Source of the DNA: Pezizomycotina sp. ARF18
Lineage: Eukaryota > Ascomycota
Length of the DNA stretch: 33,018 nt
NCBI GenBank assembly: GCA_002224055.1
Contig: AZLU01000112.1
Span: 1-33,018 of the forward strand
Direction of reading: 5' to 3'
Below, piece by piece: positions 21,955 through 33,018 of this stretch. The translations under genes were made by a program, and so were the position numbers. Within the stretch, counting starts at the first letter, position 1. The number at the start of each line of letters is the position of its first letter. Below the pieces are notes generated by a model. The model saw only the letters and a program-made list of their open reading frames with translations. It was not told where the DNA came from and did no database searches.

Positions 21955-22105
21955 AGATCTAGACGTTCCTTTCGTTTTCAATCCATTCAATTCCTTGTCT
22001 TCTCTCGATATTTTCGTGCTCGGAGGTGTTTAAGTTTCACAGGAGTCGTTCCCCCCTTTATCGTCAAAGAGATAAACTTTAAGCGAGCAGCCCGTTTGTG
22101 CAAGG

Positions 22106-24663
22106 ATGACATCCCAGTCCGCACCGACAACGACGTCGACCAACCTTCCTGCTCCAAGGATCCTTTGGAAACATCCAAACCCAAAGTCTACGCCTCTGGA
22201 TAAATTCAGGCGGGATGTAAACAGAAAATATGGGAAGAATTTACAGGTAAACTGGGGGCCTAATTTAGCTCTTCTTGTTTTTTTTATACGTAGATTGATA
22301 TTATTGTATGGCTAATGTTCTAACTCTAGACCTACAAAGATGTCCACAAATGGTCCGTGGATAACATTGAGGATTTCTGGCGCGAGTCTTGGGAACTCGC
22401 GCAGCTTATATACGATGGCTCGTTTGAAAGGGTTCGTACCTTTTCAGCACCTCAATTGATGACAATATATGCTTTTCCTTCGAAGGTTAATAATAACTAT
22501 GTAGCCCGTTGACTCGCGAGCGCGACTCGACTCGCGTCCGAAATGGTTCGACGGAACCTACGTAAACTTCGCTGAGAACCTGCTGTACCTCCGCTCCCCG
22601 AATTTCCACCCAACGAAATCACGCTACAGCACCGTCGGTAAAGACGACGACAAGACCGCCGCCATCGAAGCCCGCGAAGGCGGTACTGAAATCAAAATAT
22701 TCACCTGGCGCGACCTCCGCCGGGATGTCGCGCGGTTTTCGGCTGCCATGCGCCGCCATGGCGTTAAGAAAGGCGATCGTATCGCCTTGGTCGCGGCCAA
22801 TAGTTACTTAACTATTGTAGTAGTACTGGCTACTGCGGCCTTGGGGCAATCTTCAGCACGTCCTCTACCGACATGGGCGTTAAAGGCGTTCTGGACAGGT
22901 TGCTGCAGATACAGCCCAAGTACCTATTCTACGACGACCAGGCGCTGTACAACAACAAGACCACAGACCTGAGGAACAATATCAAGGCTGTCGTTGACAG
23001 AATGCAAGGCGTAGGCGACTTTAAGGGCTGTATAATACTGCCCAGGTATCCCAATCAGCCTGAAAAGGCACTAGACTTCAGCAGCATTCCGCTGTGCAAG
23101 ACTTTGGATGGATTTTTGCAAGGGACGAAAGAAAATGAGGAACCTTTCTTCGAAAAAGTCGCTTTTAACGAACCGGTATGTCACTTAAAGATTCGTATAA
23201 TGCCCTTTGTGAACAATGAAAATTCAAATCTAATCATATAATTGCCGTGAAAAGCTCTTTATTGCATTTAGTTCGGGCACCACTGGACAACCGAAGTGCA
23301 TAACGCACTGCTCCGGAGGCATCACGCTTTGCCCCAGGATGGAGGCTCTCCTGCATTACGACATGGATGAGACGTCCGTCAATTTACAGGTAAAAATCCG
23401 GCTCCTTAAGGTTTCCATTAGGTAAATTGAAAAACTTCACGGATTAACGACGGCCGTCACTTTAGTACACCACAACCGGCTGGATCATGTTCATGGCCTC
23501 CCTCAACAGCCTAAACGGCGGATCCACCATAGTTCTCTACGACGGTAGCCCCTTAGTACCAGACCTTCTCGTCCTATTAAAGCTCACGGGAAAGTTCTCC
23601 GTGACCCACCTGGGTATATCACCCCGCTACCTAACCGAGCTGCACAACCGCAACATAATCCCGCGGGATAAATTCGACCTATCCTCTCTAAAATGCGTAA
23701 CGTCAACGGGTATGGCGCTCAGCGACCAACTCTACGAATGGTTCTACGACGTCGCATTTCCCAAGCGCGTTCAGCTCGCGAATATCTCGGGAGGAACGGA
23801 TTTAGCGTCTACTTTCTCCTGCGGGAATACGTTGGAACCGGTGTACGTCGGCCAACTGCAGGGTTCCCGCTTGGGTATGAAAGTCGAAGTCTGCGACCCG
23901 TCCGCAGGGCGGTATGAACGTAAGGTTTTGCCTGATGGGGAGGCGGGAGAGTTGGTGTGCGCGTCGCATTTTCCTACGATGCCTTGTAAATTCTGGGGAC
24001 CGGACGGGGAGAAGAAGTACTACGATGCGTACTTTGCCAAGTTCGATAACGTGTGGACGCACGGTGATTTTATCGTTATACACCCCGTTACGGGTGGGCA
24101 TGTCTATCACGGACGGTCTGATGGCGTTTTGAACCCGAGCGGGGTTCGGTTCGGTTCGAGTGAGTTAGAACCTTTTCCCTCTTGGATCTTTTTTAAAGCT
24201 CTCCGATTTTGCTTTGCTGGTATTAAATACGTAATGTTGGTCCGTTCTGCTAACATGATCCTCTTGTTTTTTAGGTGACATCTACAACATAATAGACCAA
24301 TACTTCAAAGACTCCGTCTTCGACAGCGTCTGCGTCGGCCAACGGCGTCCTCAGGACCAAGACGAAACAGTCCTCCTATTCCTCAAAATGCGCCCCCAAA
24401 AACCATTCACAAAAGAACTCGTAAAACAAATACAAGAAAAGATAGGAACGGAACTGAGCAAGCGCCACGTTCCGCGGTACGTTTTCGAAACTCCCGAGAT
24501 CCCGACGACGGTGAACATGAAGAAGGTGGAGTTGCCGGTTAAGCAGATCGTTTCCGGAAAGACGGTGGTCCCGTCGGGCACGCTGGCAAACCCGGAGAGC
24601 CTTAAATTTTATTACAGGTTTGCGAGATTGGAGGAGATTGTTGAGGCTAGGGCTAGGCTTTGA
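22106..24663 (+). CDS. Acetoacetyl-CoA synthetase
   Basis: Cytosolic ANL-family ligase that activates acetoacetate to acetoacetyl-CoA with ATP and CoA, feeding ketone bodies and leucine-derived acetoacetate into sterol and lipid synthesis or oxidation. Six exons fit: 22106-22246, 22330-22431, 22505-23175, 23255-23389, 23466-24159 and 24275-24663, all with GT-AG borders, giving about 710 residues as usual for fungal members. Motifs: WKHPNPKSTPLDKFRRDVN, KWFDGTYVNFAENLLY, GVKKGDRIALVAANS, the AMP-binding loop FSSGTTGQPKCITHCSGG, YTTTGWIMF, ANISGGTDLASTF, VWTHGDF, GRSDGVLNPSGVRFGSSDIY, and near the end NMKKVELPVKQIVSGK with the A10-type Lys. The joined exons are one base short of a whole number of codons. 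The shortfall is at 22843-22846, where four G should be five to give ATAALGAIFSTSSTDMG. Otherwise the gene is intact, so the break is probably a sequence error. It converges with the Yih1 gene. Confidence 0.95.
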
Positions 24664-25623
24664 ACAAATTTCGAGAAGACCGAATGAAAAAGGAGAGATA
24701 TTATTATGGCTCTATGGGTCTGTGCTACATTTTGACAAATACCAAGCTTTTGCGAGTTTCGACGGAAGGTTTATCATGTAGAAGGGATGATCGTGGCTTA
24801 CTGTTACATTGTTCTTCCGCGACCTTATTAGATTAGAACGAATTTTCTAGATTTAACGACTCTCTTAGATATTACCAATAAATTATCATGAAGCCACAGT
24901 AACAATAATAAAAACATGTTCAAATTACATGGCTTGTCAAAACCAATAGACAGCCAGGAATAGGCGTCAATTGACATACCGCTAGTATTGTTTCCAGGTA
25001 GAAGAAAATATTAATATACGGAAAATAATTCCAGGCTCATCGAACAGAGATACCTAGGCACCATTCGGACGTATAAACAACCTAGGAATGTGAACTAATC
25101 TCATGATATTTTTTTCTTTTCATATCGCTTGTTTTCAAATATATTAAGCTTATTTAAAATCTAGGAAGCTCTTGGAGAATTTTAGCATACTGTATTCCCA
25201 CACACCCCACATTGGTCATATTGGATTTCAACCAATATTAAATGTCACCAACTACATGATCAGACGATGGTACCACTAGATTAACTAATCTATCAGGATA
25301 TACGTTGTTACAGTTGGCACTCAGTATTACAGTATGTTTAATTACGGGCGATAGATTATTTTATAACGTTACACTGACCGGTCGACCGAGCACCTGGTAG
25401 CGAAAAAGGGTAAAATAACTAGTGCTAGTTGGGATATCATATTTAACTTAGGTATCTACAATAACAATTTTTTTTTTTAACAAGGAACATCGATACTCTT
25501 CCGTCTTCCTTTAATATAAAGAGGAAGTAAAAAAACGTGGAAAAGTCTGCAGACTTTTCTCACGAAGCGACTGGGCGGAGTTTCAGGAAGCTAGAAAAAT
25601 TTCCTTCAACAAGTAGATATTAT
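24664..25623. other. Convergent 3' intergenic region
   Basis: Both flanking genes (AACS, plus; Yih1, minus) end toward this AT-rich stretch, so it should hold their 3' UTRs and polyadenylation sites. No open frame of interest. A perfect 20-bp palindrome near its right end is listed separately. Confidence 0.6.
25540..25559. promoter_or_regulatory. Perfect 20-bp palindrome in 3' flank of Yih1 gene
   Basis: GAAAAGTCTG followed by its exact reverse complement, 65 bp beyond the Yih1 stop codon and inside its probable 3' UTR. It could form a hairpin in RNA of either convergent gene or be a protein-binding dyad. Function unknown. Confidence 0.4.
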
Positions 25624-27436
25624 TTACCTTCCTTTCGACGATTTGCCTTTTTCTTTACTGTGACTGCTGCTACCGCCGGAAGCTTTTGACTTCCCACCAG
25701 CACCAGCATCAGCGTTGATGAACCCACCAATGTCGAGAGCTTCCCGGGCCACCTGGTTGATTATTCGAAACCTGCAGAAAAATTTCTTAATCAGGGAACA
25801 ATAGGATAAGGGAAGGAAAAACCCAAAAAGACAAAAAGACCAAAAAAAAAAAAAAAAGGTACAACCGTGCAAGGGTAGATGAAACATTCCATACAGATGA
25901 TTTTCTTTATCTCTTTAGGATAAAAAGAAAGCAAGGATATAGCATGTTCACAAAAAGATGGCGAAAAAAGACGCAAGGATCTTAAAGACCCGCAAACCCA
26001 CGCAAAAAAAAAAAAAAAAAAATTTTCGAAAAAGAAAGAAGGGGAAAAAAAAGTTGCGAATTGCTAGCAAAATGATTGGGAATGGCTGGGTAGGAGGGAG
26101 GCTTAAGAAATACCTATCAGGCCCAAGCTTAACGCCACCATACCACCTAGTCACAACGACCATGACATTCCATATACCGATGAGCTCCAGAAGGTGAGCC
26201 AGTCGAGAGCCGGCCGCTGTCTCACCGTCATCGTCGTTGTCTGCGAGCGTAAAAGCAGCGAAGGTAAGATATTCAGTATTCTAATCCTCCTAACCCAGTG
26301 AAACAGTGAATCCTTACCTTGGAATTGTACACCGTCTTCGGTTTTTATCCTCCATGCTATACCGTTGTAGATCAAGAGGTCAGCATTACTATTCAACAGG
26401 ATATCCAGTCAGTCTAGATTAAGAAAAGGGTTCTAGAATTTACCTGTAATGTTGTGAGTCGCCTTTGCCACTTTACGATCGGTAGCTATCAGCTCTTCCA
26501 CGTATCCCTTTGCTTGGTTGACTGAGGCAACGCGCACAGCCCTACCCACGAAGACCGACTTCTGGACTGTCGTCGTCGGCGTTATCGCCCACGGTATCTG
26601 CGAGGTGTTGGCATTGATATTATCCGGATTGTTGTTATCATTTTCCCGTTCGATATCGGTACCCGGCTGTTCCTCATCTTTTTCTTGTTCCTGACTTATT
26701 GTTGTCTCTGGTTCCGCCGCTTCTTCAGAGTCAGGTTCTCGGTGCAGTACTTCCTAATTCATTTTTCAACAAACGGAGTTTGATTTCCTGTTATGTGTGT
26801 GAGCTTTGACAAAATTGGTACAATACTTTTGTTAATCATAATAAATTTTTAATTTATTTGGAGAGAATCACGAGAACATACTAGAACAAAAGATTTTATT
26901 CTTCTCTTGTTTTTCGAAATTCTTGAAACAAGGCGACTCATAACATGATAAATCATTTATTTTATATTTATTGTTCTTTTTTTATTTTCATCCGATAACT
27001 TTTTTATTTTTGCATAGTTGATGTGCATAATTTGCCTCATCCCTCACATAAGAAAATGAAAATCGAGGCTGGAAAGGAAAAAAAAAAATTGTCACCTTAC
27101 CTTTAAAGCTTCCACCAGTTCGAACATGACAACGCCACCAGGCATCCATATCTGCCCGAGCACATCCCTAGCCACCTGCAGTACCTCCCCTCGGCTCAAG
27201 CCCTTACCGTTCGTTGTCCCTTCTAATATCACTGGAGCCGAGTTTGGGTAGTCGTAATCGAACCTGATCTTCAATTCTACCGGAGGATTGATGACTGCGG
27301 CTGGTGGTGACAGTGATGCTGTTAGCGTGTTAGCGTCTGGGCTGAGGATCTGGAAAGTGCCGTCCGCGTATATCGAATTGAGCGACGTAATCTCGTCTTC
27401 CAGGTCTGGCGGTATAGAGGATCCGACGCTGGGCAT
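25624..27436 (-). CDS. YIH1: IMPACT/Yih1 family regulator of Gcn2 (RWD + Impact N)
   Basis: Homologue of yeast Yih1 and mammalian IMPACT, which bind Gcn1 through an RWD domain and dampen activation of the eIF2-alpha kinase Gcn2 under amino-acid starvation; cytoplasmic. Five exons: 27101-27436, 26444-26753, 26318-26356 (only 39 nt), 26114-26240 and 25624-25771, all GT-AG, totalling 960 nt, or 319 residues, with no frame break. Residues 1-112 form the RWD domain (PPDLEDEITSLNSIYADGTF, IRFDYDYPNSAPVIL). A roughly 55-residue acidic, Glu/Asn-rich linker follows. The Impact (UPF0029) domain then shows FVGRAVRVASVNQAKGYVEE, VAKATHNITAWRIKTEDG, DDDGETAAGSRLAHLLELIG, NVMVVVTRWYGGVKLGPDR and FRIINQVAREALDIGGF. 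The C-terminal 35 or so residues are a Gly/Ser/Lys low-complexity tail. It is longer than yeast Yih1 (258 residues) owing to linker and tail. The start is the first ATG before the RWD. Confidence 0.95.
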
Positions 27437-30400
27437 TATTATCTGAAGATCTATGTGCTCAATGTGTCGGTTCCGGGCTCAGCTACTTGTTGTCGATAAA
27501 AAAGGATCGGGCAGTTGTACGACGACGATAAGAAATGCGGAAAGGTGTTAGTTTTTCGTAAGGCAAATTTCGATATAAAAAAGGTTTATTTTTGGATACT
27601 ACTATTTTTTTCGGGACTCGGGAGTGCCGTGCATAAAAGAAGGATAGAACAGGCGAACAGACCGAATTATAGTGATCGGTGGCTGGTGACCGCCACTCCC
27701 TTTTTGGAAGTTACTATAAAGCCACACTTTTAGCTCTATTATGAAGAACTTTGGAGATCAAGCAATAAATGGCGGGGGAGCACTGCCCCTCGCATTCATG
27801 CCCTTGCTTTCGGAGAATTCTCACAGAAATTAATAATTACTAAGTAGAGATGAATTCGTGCACGATTAATAGATAAAGAGAAACTGAATCTGGATCTGTA
27901 TACTTCTTTTCGCATTATTTTTAGAATGCCATTGTTGTTGGAAATAGATTGGATTACACCCAGGTTTCCAAATCAAAAATCTGGATAATTGCAATTGCAA
28001 AATATAATATTGTTGGGAGGGTAAAGAAGGGTCTCGGAATAGACCAAGCAAATCATGTAGGACAATGCGGTTATTGCTCTATATCGGGAACACCCGCCCT
28101 CGTCCCATGATGTTAAAAATAAACATAATATAATAGCGATATTTATCATACTAGGGTCGGGATTAAGCGCATTATGAGCCTGGGTAACAAGCTTTTTTCG
28201 TTATATTCTCAGATTCTCAATCGCTTCCAAGTCAAAAAGACATCATTGGTCTCCGTAGGACTCGTTGTGCTTGCAAGAACAATCGCCTTGTTATTTTTGG
28301 CTCATGAATCATCTTTCAATGAAGACAATAAATATAGATCATAAAAAGAAAAGAAAGAAAAAGAGAAAGGTCATGTTTGCTGACCATTTGAATTAGTCAG
28401 TGTTTTGTCTGAAGCGTCGTTTTGTGTTTTGGGTCACTTGTTTTCTTGCAGGCAATCAAGCCAAGTTTGCTGATCTTGTTGCAAACGCCTGAAAATGTCA
28501 ATGCGTTTTCATGAATTCATGCTCTTTCAAGAAGAAAACAGCAAAGCAAGAATATATTGACGTCTATTTTGACTTTTTGAGCGTAAATATAGAACAGCCT
28601 CTTCTTCCGAATACGTGAAATGAATAAGAAGCGTTGGTAGGTCTAATATCTGAACCAATAGACCGGAACCAGCTTACTATTATTATTATTATAAAAACGT
28701 GTAACGCTAAAGAAAAATTGTTAGCGAGGAGCCTGTAGTTCGTATCAGGCTAGACAGCAGCGCCTGAGTTTAAACTTTGTGGTTGGCCGCAGGAAATTTC
28801 AGGCGTTCAGCCACTTGGGAGCCACGGATCTCGCCATGAAATCCATGGATTGGGCTAGAAAATTTTTTGTGGGGTTAACAAATCTATAGGCGCCTTGACC
28901 CAAACTTAAGGAGACAAAATAAAAATCTCCACGAACCAACCGCTGCGATTGGTAGGGCTGCAGAGCTCATAACTCTCTCGAACCTGTAGAAAAACTTGAA
29001 ACGTGGTTATTCAAGAAATAAAAAAGGAATTTTATAATAGTTATTTTGGAATGTCTAATTGAGGACGGACCATATAACTCTGATTACTTTTCTCGACGGT
29101 AGCTCTGGTATGAGGATCATTCGTGTCACCAGTCTTGCCGCTTGCCTTGTATTTGAAGTTCGGCTGGCGTTGCTCTTTCAGAAATAGAGAATTTGAAGCT
29201 TCAGCCGTCTGTTAATAAAGAGCAGCAAATAGTCTCAAGGAAACGTATTATCTTCAAGCATTTCTTCGAAAGCTCGGACATCAATCAAGTGGCTTGTCCT
29301 TCGTCATTCTATTCACAATGACATGTATCATGAAGACGAGACGAGCTTACTCTCAAGATGTTTAGCTATACGAAGCATCTAGCCGTGGAACAGCCATACG
29401 GTATCACCAAGAAAACAAATGCGACCTCGTAATATCTCGCCGAAACCGTGATCTCCATTTCTAGCCAGCGTCACGGTCCGAAGGTCTGGGGAAGATCGCT
29501 CGTATTAGCAAAGCTCCCATCGTTTTTGATAACTATTACTGTTTAAGTTTGGGGATCAAGGTAAAGCTATGACAAAGACAATGTATTCGAGATTGACGCA
29601 AACTTTGTGTAGTGGAAGAAAAAGAACACATGAATCTTTCCGATACTCTTCGGGGGCATATTGCGTACTCGTCATTACGTGCAAGCGTATCCCTGAATTG
29701 TTATCTCGACCTTACAAAGGTCCACGTATGCGCCAGCCCTAGGGCAATAATCCGCGAAGCGCTGGATAGTAGGATGCATCTCCTGTTAGTAGCCCTGAAG
29801 AATATTTGAAATATGGTATACCAGTAAAAAATTCCTCCACCAAGTGTCACAAGTTTCATCAAGGGTGGGTCACCCAAGTTGTCAACATCGCATTTTCTTC
29901 GTCTTCATGAGCGCTTACAAACGAAGATACCAGGACTGAAGAATCTTGTGTCATCCAATGGCATGAAAATCCAGCTGAAGAATATCGAACCTGTAAATTT
30001 TCACAAGCTGTTGCTTTAAGCGCAGATCCTTAAAATATCTTCTATTCAGGGCTTTAGGGTATTGAAGAACTTGAGTGTTATTTTATCTCAAAAAAAAAAA
30101 AAAAGAAAGAAAGAAAGAAAAAAGTTTGATGAACAAACACAAACCAGGTTTTCATGTTTCTTCTCACATTTATTGCCTTTGTAAAGCTTCGTCCAGTTTC
30201 CTGAAGTGACAATTAGTTTACTCTCAAGCTCATGATACGACGGAGATGGTAATGTTTCTGCTACGTCCCGTACCTTCCTATGCAACGCCGCACGCCGAGT
30301 GGCGAGTGCACGGGAGAGCATAAATTCCGAGTTTCAACGGCCTCGTGAAGCGGTCCGCTTGGCTTTTGATCGTAAATTAATCCGGTATCAAAGACATTAA

Positions 30401-32876
30401 AACCCCCAAGCATGAAGCTTCACTGAATGATATGGTAATCATGATTTACCCCATATCCAATTTTCTCAGCATCAACGAGGTGACATATGTCCGGGTTGCG
30501 ATTTTCCCTGTACGGCTGTGAACTAGCCCGCGGTACTAAGCTCCAACGACGCCTATCATACTTTCCTATATCATTCTTTAAATTAGCTAGGAGCTTGCCG
30601 TCCTTGTCAAGCACAGTCGGCCGCGGCTCATGAGCTTCTGAGACAAAACCTCAGCCTAAAAATCACTTTGACTTTAAAAAAAAAAAAAAAAGGCTCAATA
30701 CCTTGTTGATTCGCGTTCGCTTTAGAAAAAATGCCGCGCAGCAGTGCAACTTTGAAGATCGAAGTGTCATAATATACTTTTTTTTTTTTTTTTTTATCGG
30801 AGGCGGTCTCTTCAATTCGCAGGGAGAGAAAATTTTGCTTCGTTATTTATCGGGGTTGATCCAGACAAGCATTAAAAAGCGAATACGTGCGTAGCTTAAG
30901 CGTTGATCGTTATTAATGTCTATACCTGCGTCTCGCGAACTCTTGCTTCACAGCCACAAGATTGTCTTTCTGGCCGTCCAGCCGAGATCCGGAGCGACCG
31001 TATATACACTGAACTGAACACGCAACCAAGAATGCACTACTACTTGATATTTTTCAACCTCGATAAAAATAACATTATCATGGGAGCAATAGACTCCAGG
31101 CAGCTAGTAAAAGAAAAGAAGAAAAAAGAAATAGTGGCTGGAGTATAGGTAAGTCGGAGGAAACTCACTATTGTCTTTGTCAAAAAGAGGAAAGCGCAAG
31201 TAAGTTGTCTCCTCTAACTGAAACGGACCGAGTTTCAACGCCGGTGGGTTGGAAAGTTTTCTATTACCCAACCGAAGCCAGATTTTGTGCATCCCGCGTC
31301 GATAATTTATCGATAGGGAAAGGATATGACAGACCAACGAGCAGACAATAGGGGGAGAAAAGGAAAGGAAACGTAGAGGGGAAGAGAAAAGTTTTTCCCT
31401 CTGCACCAAGTTCCAAGCTCCTCCTCGTCCTCCGAACCCTTTTTTTAAGCTTCTCTTGCAGGGATGCAAAATCCACGCTCGAGGTGCATCCCACGCCCCT
31501 TTTTCCAAATAGTACTGGTACGGGTCCAGCTATAGTGTGCTTGAGCCTTGAGCTGAACGGAAGTATGCGATACCTGCCGGTCACTCAACGTCACTGCAGG
31601 TGTGTGCCCCTGCCGAGAACAGAAATGTATTAGCTTATCTGCACGATATATTTCCTTTTTTTTTTTTTTTTTTTGTTCCTCACTTTTTCGCCTCCAAAAT
31701 CACTCTTTACTCCTTTTTTTTTTTTTGTTTTTGGGATTAGCCACTCAAGGGAGAAAAAACAATTCGACCAACCACAAGCTCGTATACCCTTGCTTGGACA
31801 TCTTGGAAAGTTGTCGTCGGGACAGTTCTTTGGCCAGTATCCACTTGTGTACATCGATATATCCTTAGTAGTCGTGGTAGTCAACTTTCGCAAAACAACT
31901 TCTCGACCAATAAACCACTTCGAGGAAGAGAGCCGACATCCAAAAGGGTAAAAAAGGGACGTCGATATTGCCCGTGTGATATATAGCATCCAATAGTTGA
32001 ATATAATTGCGAGAACGAGGATTAGTGGGCTGCAGTTGAGGTACAGCAAGGGAAAAAAGAGGATAAAAAAGTATACTTTTGGTCGTTCTCGAACGGAGAC
32101 TCAAAGAATAAAGAGAATTTGAAATAGAATATCAAGAATAAACAAAAACAGAAGCTTGAGATAAAAATAAAGACGCACTACGAAGGTCAAGTTCATAGTT
32201 CATAGTAGCAGTAGCAAAGCGAAAATGTCGATGCGCCGCAATCGTATACCAAAGCGTCCAACCGAGATAGACAGACGATAGAAAAGATAGCAAAATATCA
32301 TGCAAAAAGAGAGCTCGCATGTAAATACGACACTGTATTACGGCATCAGTCGCATTATCCAGTCAATTGACTAGGAATAAGGATTATATGAAAAAAGTCT
32401 TCATGATTACATTATTATAATAAATTTTTGTAGGCGAGATAAAAAGGGGGCGGTGTGAGTGAACATGTAAAGAGTGGAGGCTTTGTGGTGTTATTTTAAT
32501 TCCCCTGCAGTAATTCTTGGGTGGTAAATAAAAAAATAAAAATAAAATAAAAATTATAAATTACTAATAAATAACAAAAAAAAAAAGGCAACGCCACACT
32601 TTGCTCCCACTCCACTCACTCCTTTTCTACCTTGATATCCAAAACAGCCAACCTCTTCCTCACTACAACCCAACACCCACAAACTCCACACACATACGTC
32701 GACCCCGAGATAAGCAAAGAAAAAAGTATACGATGACTTACGGGGCGTTTTGCTTTCTTTCCTTGTTCTGATCTGCCCTCCTTTTTTTCTTTTCTTTTTT
32801 TCTTCATCGGTTCTGCACTCCTGATCCACAGAAGTGGTAAGTAACTCTGAAAGGTACCATTGTGTGTTAATGAATA
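27437..32876. other. Gene-poor, A/T-rich stretch
   Basis: No recognised gene in 5.4 kb. The left 300 bases are the Yih1 promoter. Several long A or T runs lie near 30091-30104, 30677-30691, 30779-30795 and 31657-31673, with further A/T-rich low-complexity sequence near 32530-32586. Frames at 31100-32320 and 32554-32901 are mostly low-complexity or pyrimidine-driven. Two slightly protein-like frames near 30.1-30.6 kb are given separately. No tRNA, rRNA or transposon coding was seen. Confidence 0.5.
30088..30614 (-). other. Two weak coding-like frames, unknown
   Basis: On the minus strand, a frame ending at 30420 reads VLDKDGKLLANLKNDIGKYD and continues to DAEKIGYGVNHDYHIIQ, with an acceptor-like GTCTCAG upstream and no in-frame ATG. 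Below it, a frame with ATG at 30321 begins MLSRALATRRAALHRKVRDV and degrades into a poly-T-coded tail. Charge and residue mix look somewhat protein-like, but I recognise no family and cannot join the two. They could be remnants of a gene or chance. Confidence 0.2.
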
Positions 32877-33018
32877 TCATTCGCCCACGAGGGCCATGCA
32901 AGCAGATTCAGATGCCGCCTTGCCTTTGGGTGGTAGGAGTCTCTCGAGGATCGAGGTCGAGAGACTAGAGGTCTTGGAACACGACCTTGCGGAGGTTGGA
33001 ATGTTTTGCACACCACCA
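32877..33018 (-). CDS. Possible 3' coding end running off the window
   Basis: An open minus-strand frame enters from the right edge and ends at TGA 32877 after 46 codons, with the stretch STSILERLLPPKGKAASESA. Codon choice looks more gene-like than nearby sequence. The plus strand is also open here, from ATG 32896, so strand is uncertain. No family was recognised. Confidence 0.25.
   Translation of the reverse strand, partial: GGVQNIPTSARSCSKTSSLSTSILERLLPPKGKAASESACMALVGE

Larger units (their letters stand above)
19945..22105. other. Divergent intergenic region between kelch and AACS genes
   Basis: The two genes are transcribed away from each other, so both promoters lie here. The left part is the kelch promoter. 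The middle has a compound microsatellite and a 40-nt A tract. The last 300 bases hold promoter-like elements of the synthetase gene, listed separately. Open frames at 20634-20834 and 21300-21545 show no family motif. Confidence 0.5.

Noticed and set aside
11003-27436. Secondary-metabolite or catabolic gene cluster
   Set aside because: The genes belong to unrelated pathways and no PKS, NRPS, terpene, transporter or pathway-specific regulator is present.
1-33018. tRNA, 5S rRNA, U6 or other RNA genes
   Set aside because: No tRNA A-box/B-box pair with a foldable acceptor stem and no 5S or U6 core sequence was found by eye. A covariance-model scan would be decisive.
1-33018. Transposon, LTR or CRISPR content
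   Set aside because: No reverse transcriptase, integrase or transposase motif, no long terminal repeats and no spaced direct repeats were seen. The repeats present are simple A/T microsatellites and homopolymers.

Overview
The window is nuclear DNA of a filamentous ascomycete fungus, most likely a member of the Pezizomycotina. This rests on multi-exon genes with short introns (about 40-140 nt, GTAAGT-like donors, CTAAC/TACTAAC branch sites, YAG acceptors), on fungal-specific families (a GH55 beta-1,3-glucanase with a Ser/Gly linker, and a secreted kelch protein with one membrane span and an 'ELDSRPVSEL' tail), and on AT-rich intergenic DNA full of long poly-A/T tracts. The class cannot be fixed from sequence alone.

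Layout, left to right. 1-2.7 kb shows no gene. 2.7-5.7 kb (minus) is a GH55 glucan 1,3-beta-glucosidase. 5.7-11.0 kb is gene-poor, AT-rich and repeat-rich, with two weak exon candidates. 11.0-12.8 kb (minus) is an M20 amidohydrolase of the N-carbamoyl-L-amino-acid hydrolase / beta-ureidopropionase type. 13.8-14.9 kb (minus) is a secreted bacterial-type PI-PLC. 15.7-16.0 kb (minus) is a candidate small one-span membrane protein. 17.5-19.9 kb (minus) is a kelch-repeat type I membrane protein. 22.1-24.7 kb (plus) is acetoacetyl-CoA synthetase. 25.6-27.4 kb (minus) is an IMPACT/Yih1 protein, convergent with the synthetase gene. 27.4-32.9 kb is gene-poor, and a possible 3' coding end runs off the right edge.

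The genes do not look like one pathway or a biosynthetic cluster. They are a mix of cell-wall/polysaccharide turnover, carbamoyl-amino-acid hydrolysis, phospholipid cleavage, an adhesion-like surface protein, ketone-body activation and Gcn2 stress-response control.

The most striking property is that nearly every recognisable gene is interrupted by one-base insertions or deletions at short homopolymers, while conserved motifs survive on both sides of each break. Breaks are dense in the left genes (GH55, M20), fewer in the PI-PLC and kelch genes, one in the synthetase and none in the Yih1 gene. An uneven-quality long-read assembly explains this best, but true decay of the left-hand genes is not excluded: the M20 gene also carries an apparent stop codon inside its conserved Glu-Gln-Gly motif.
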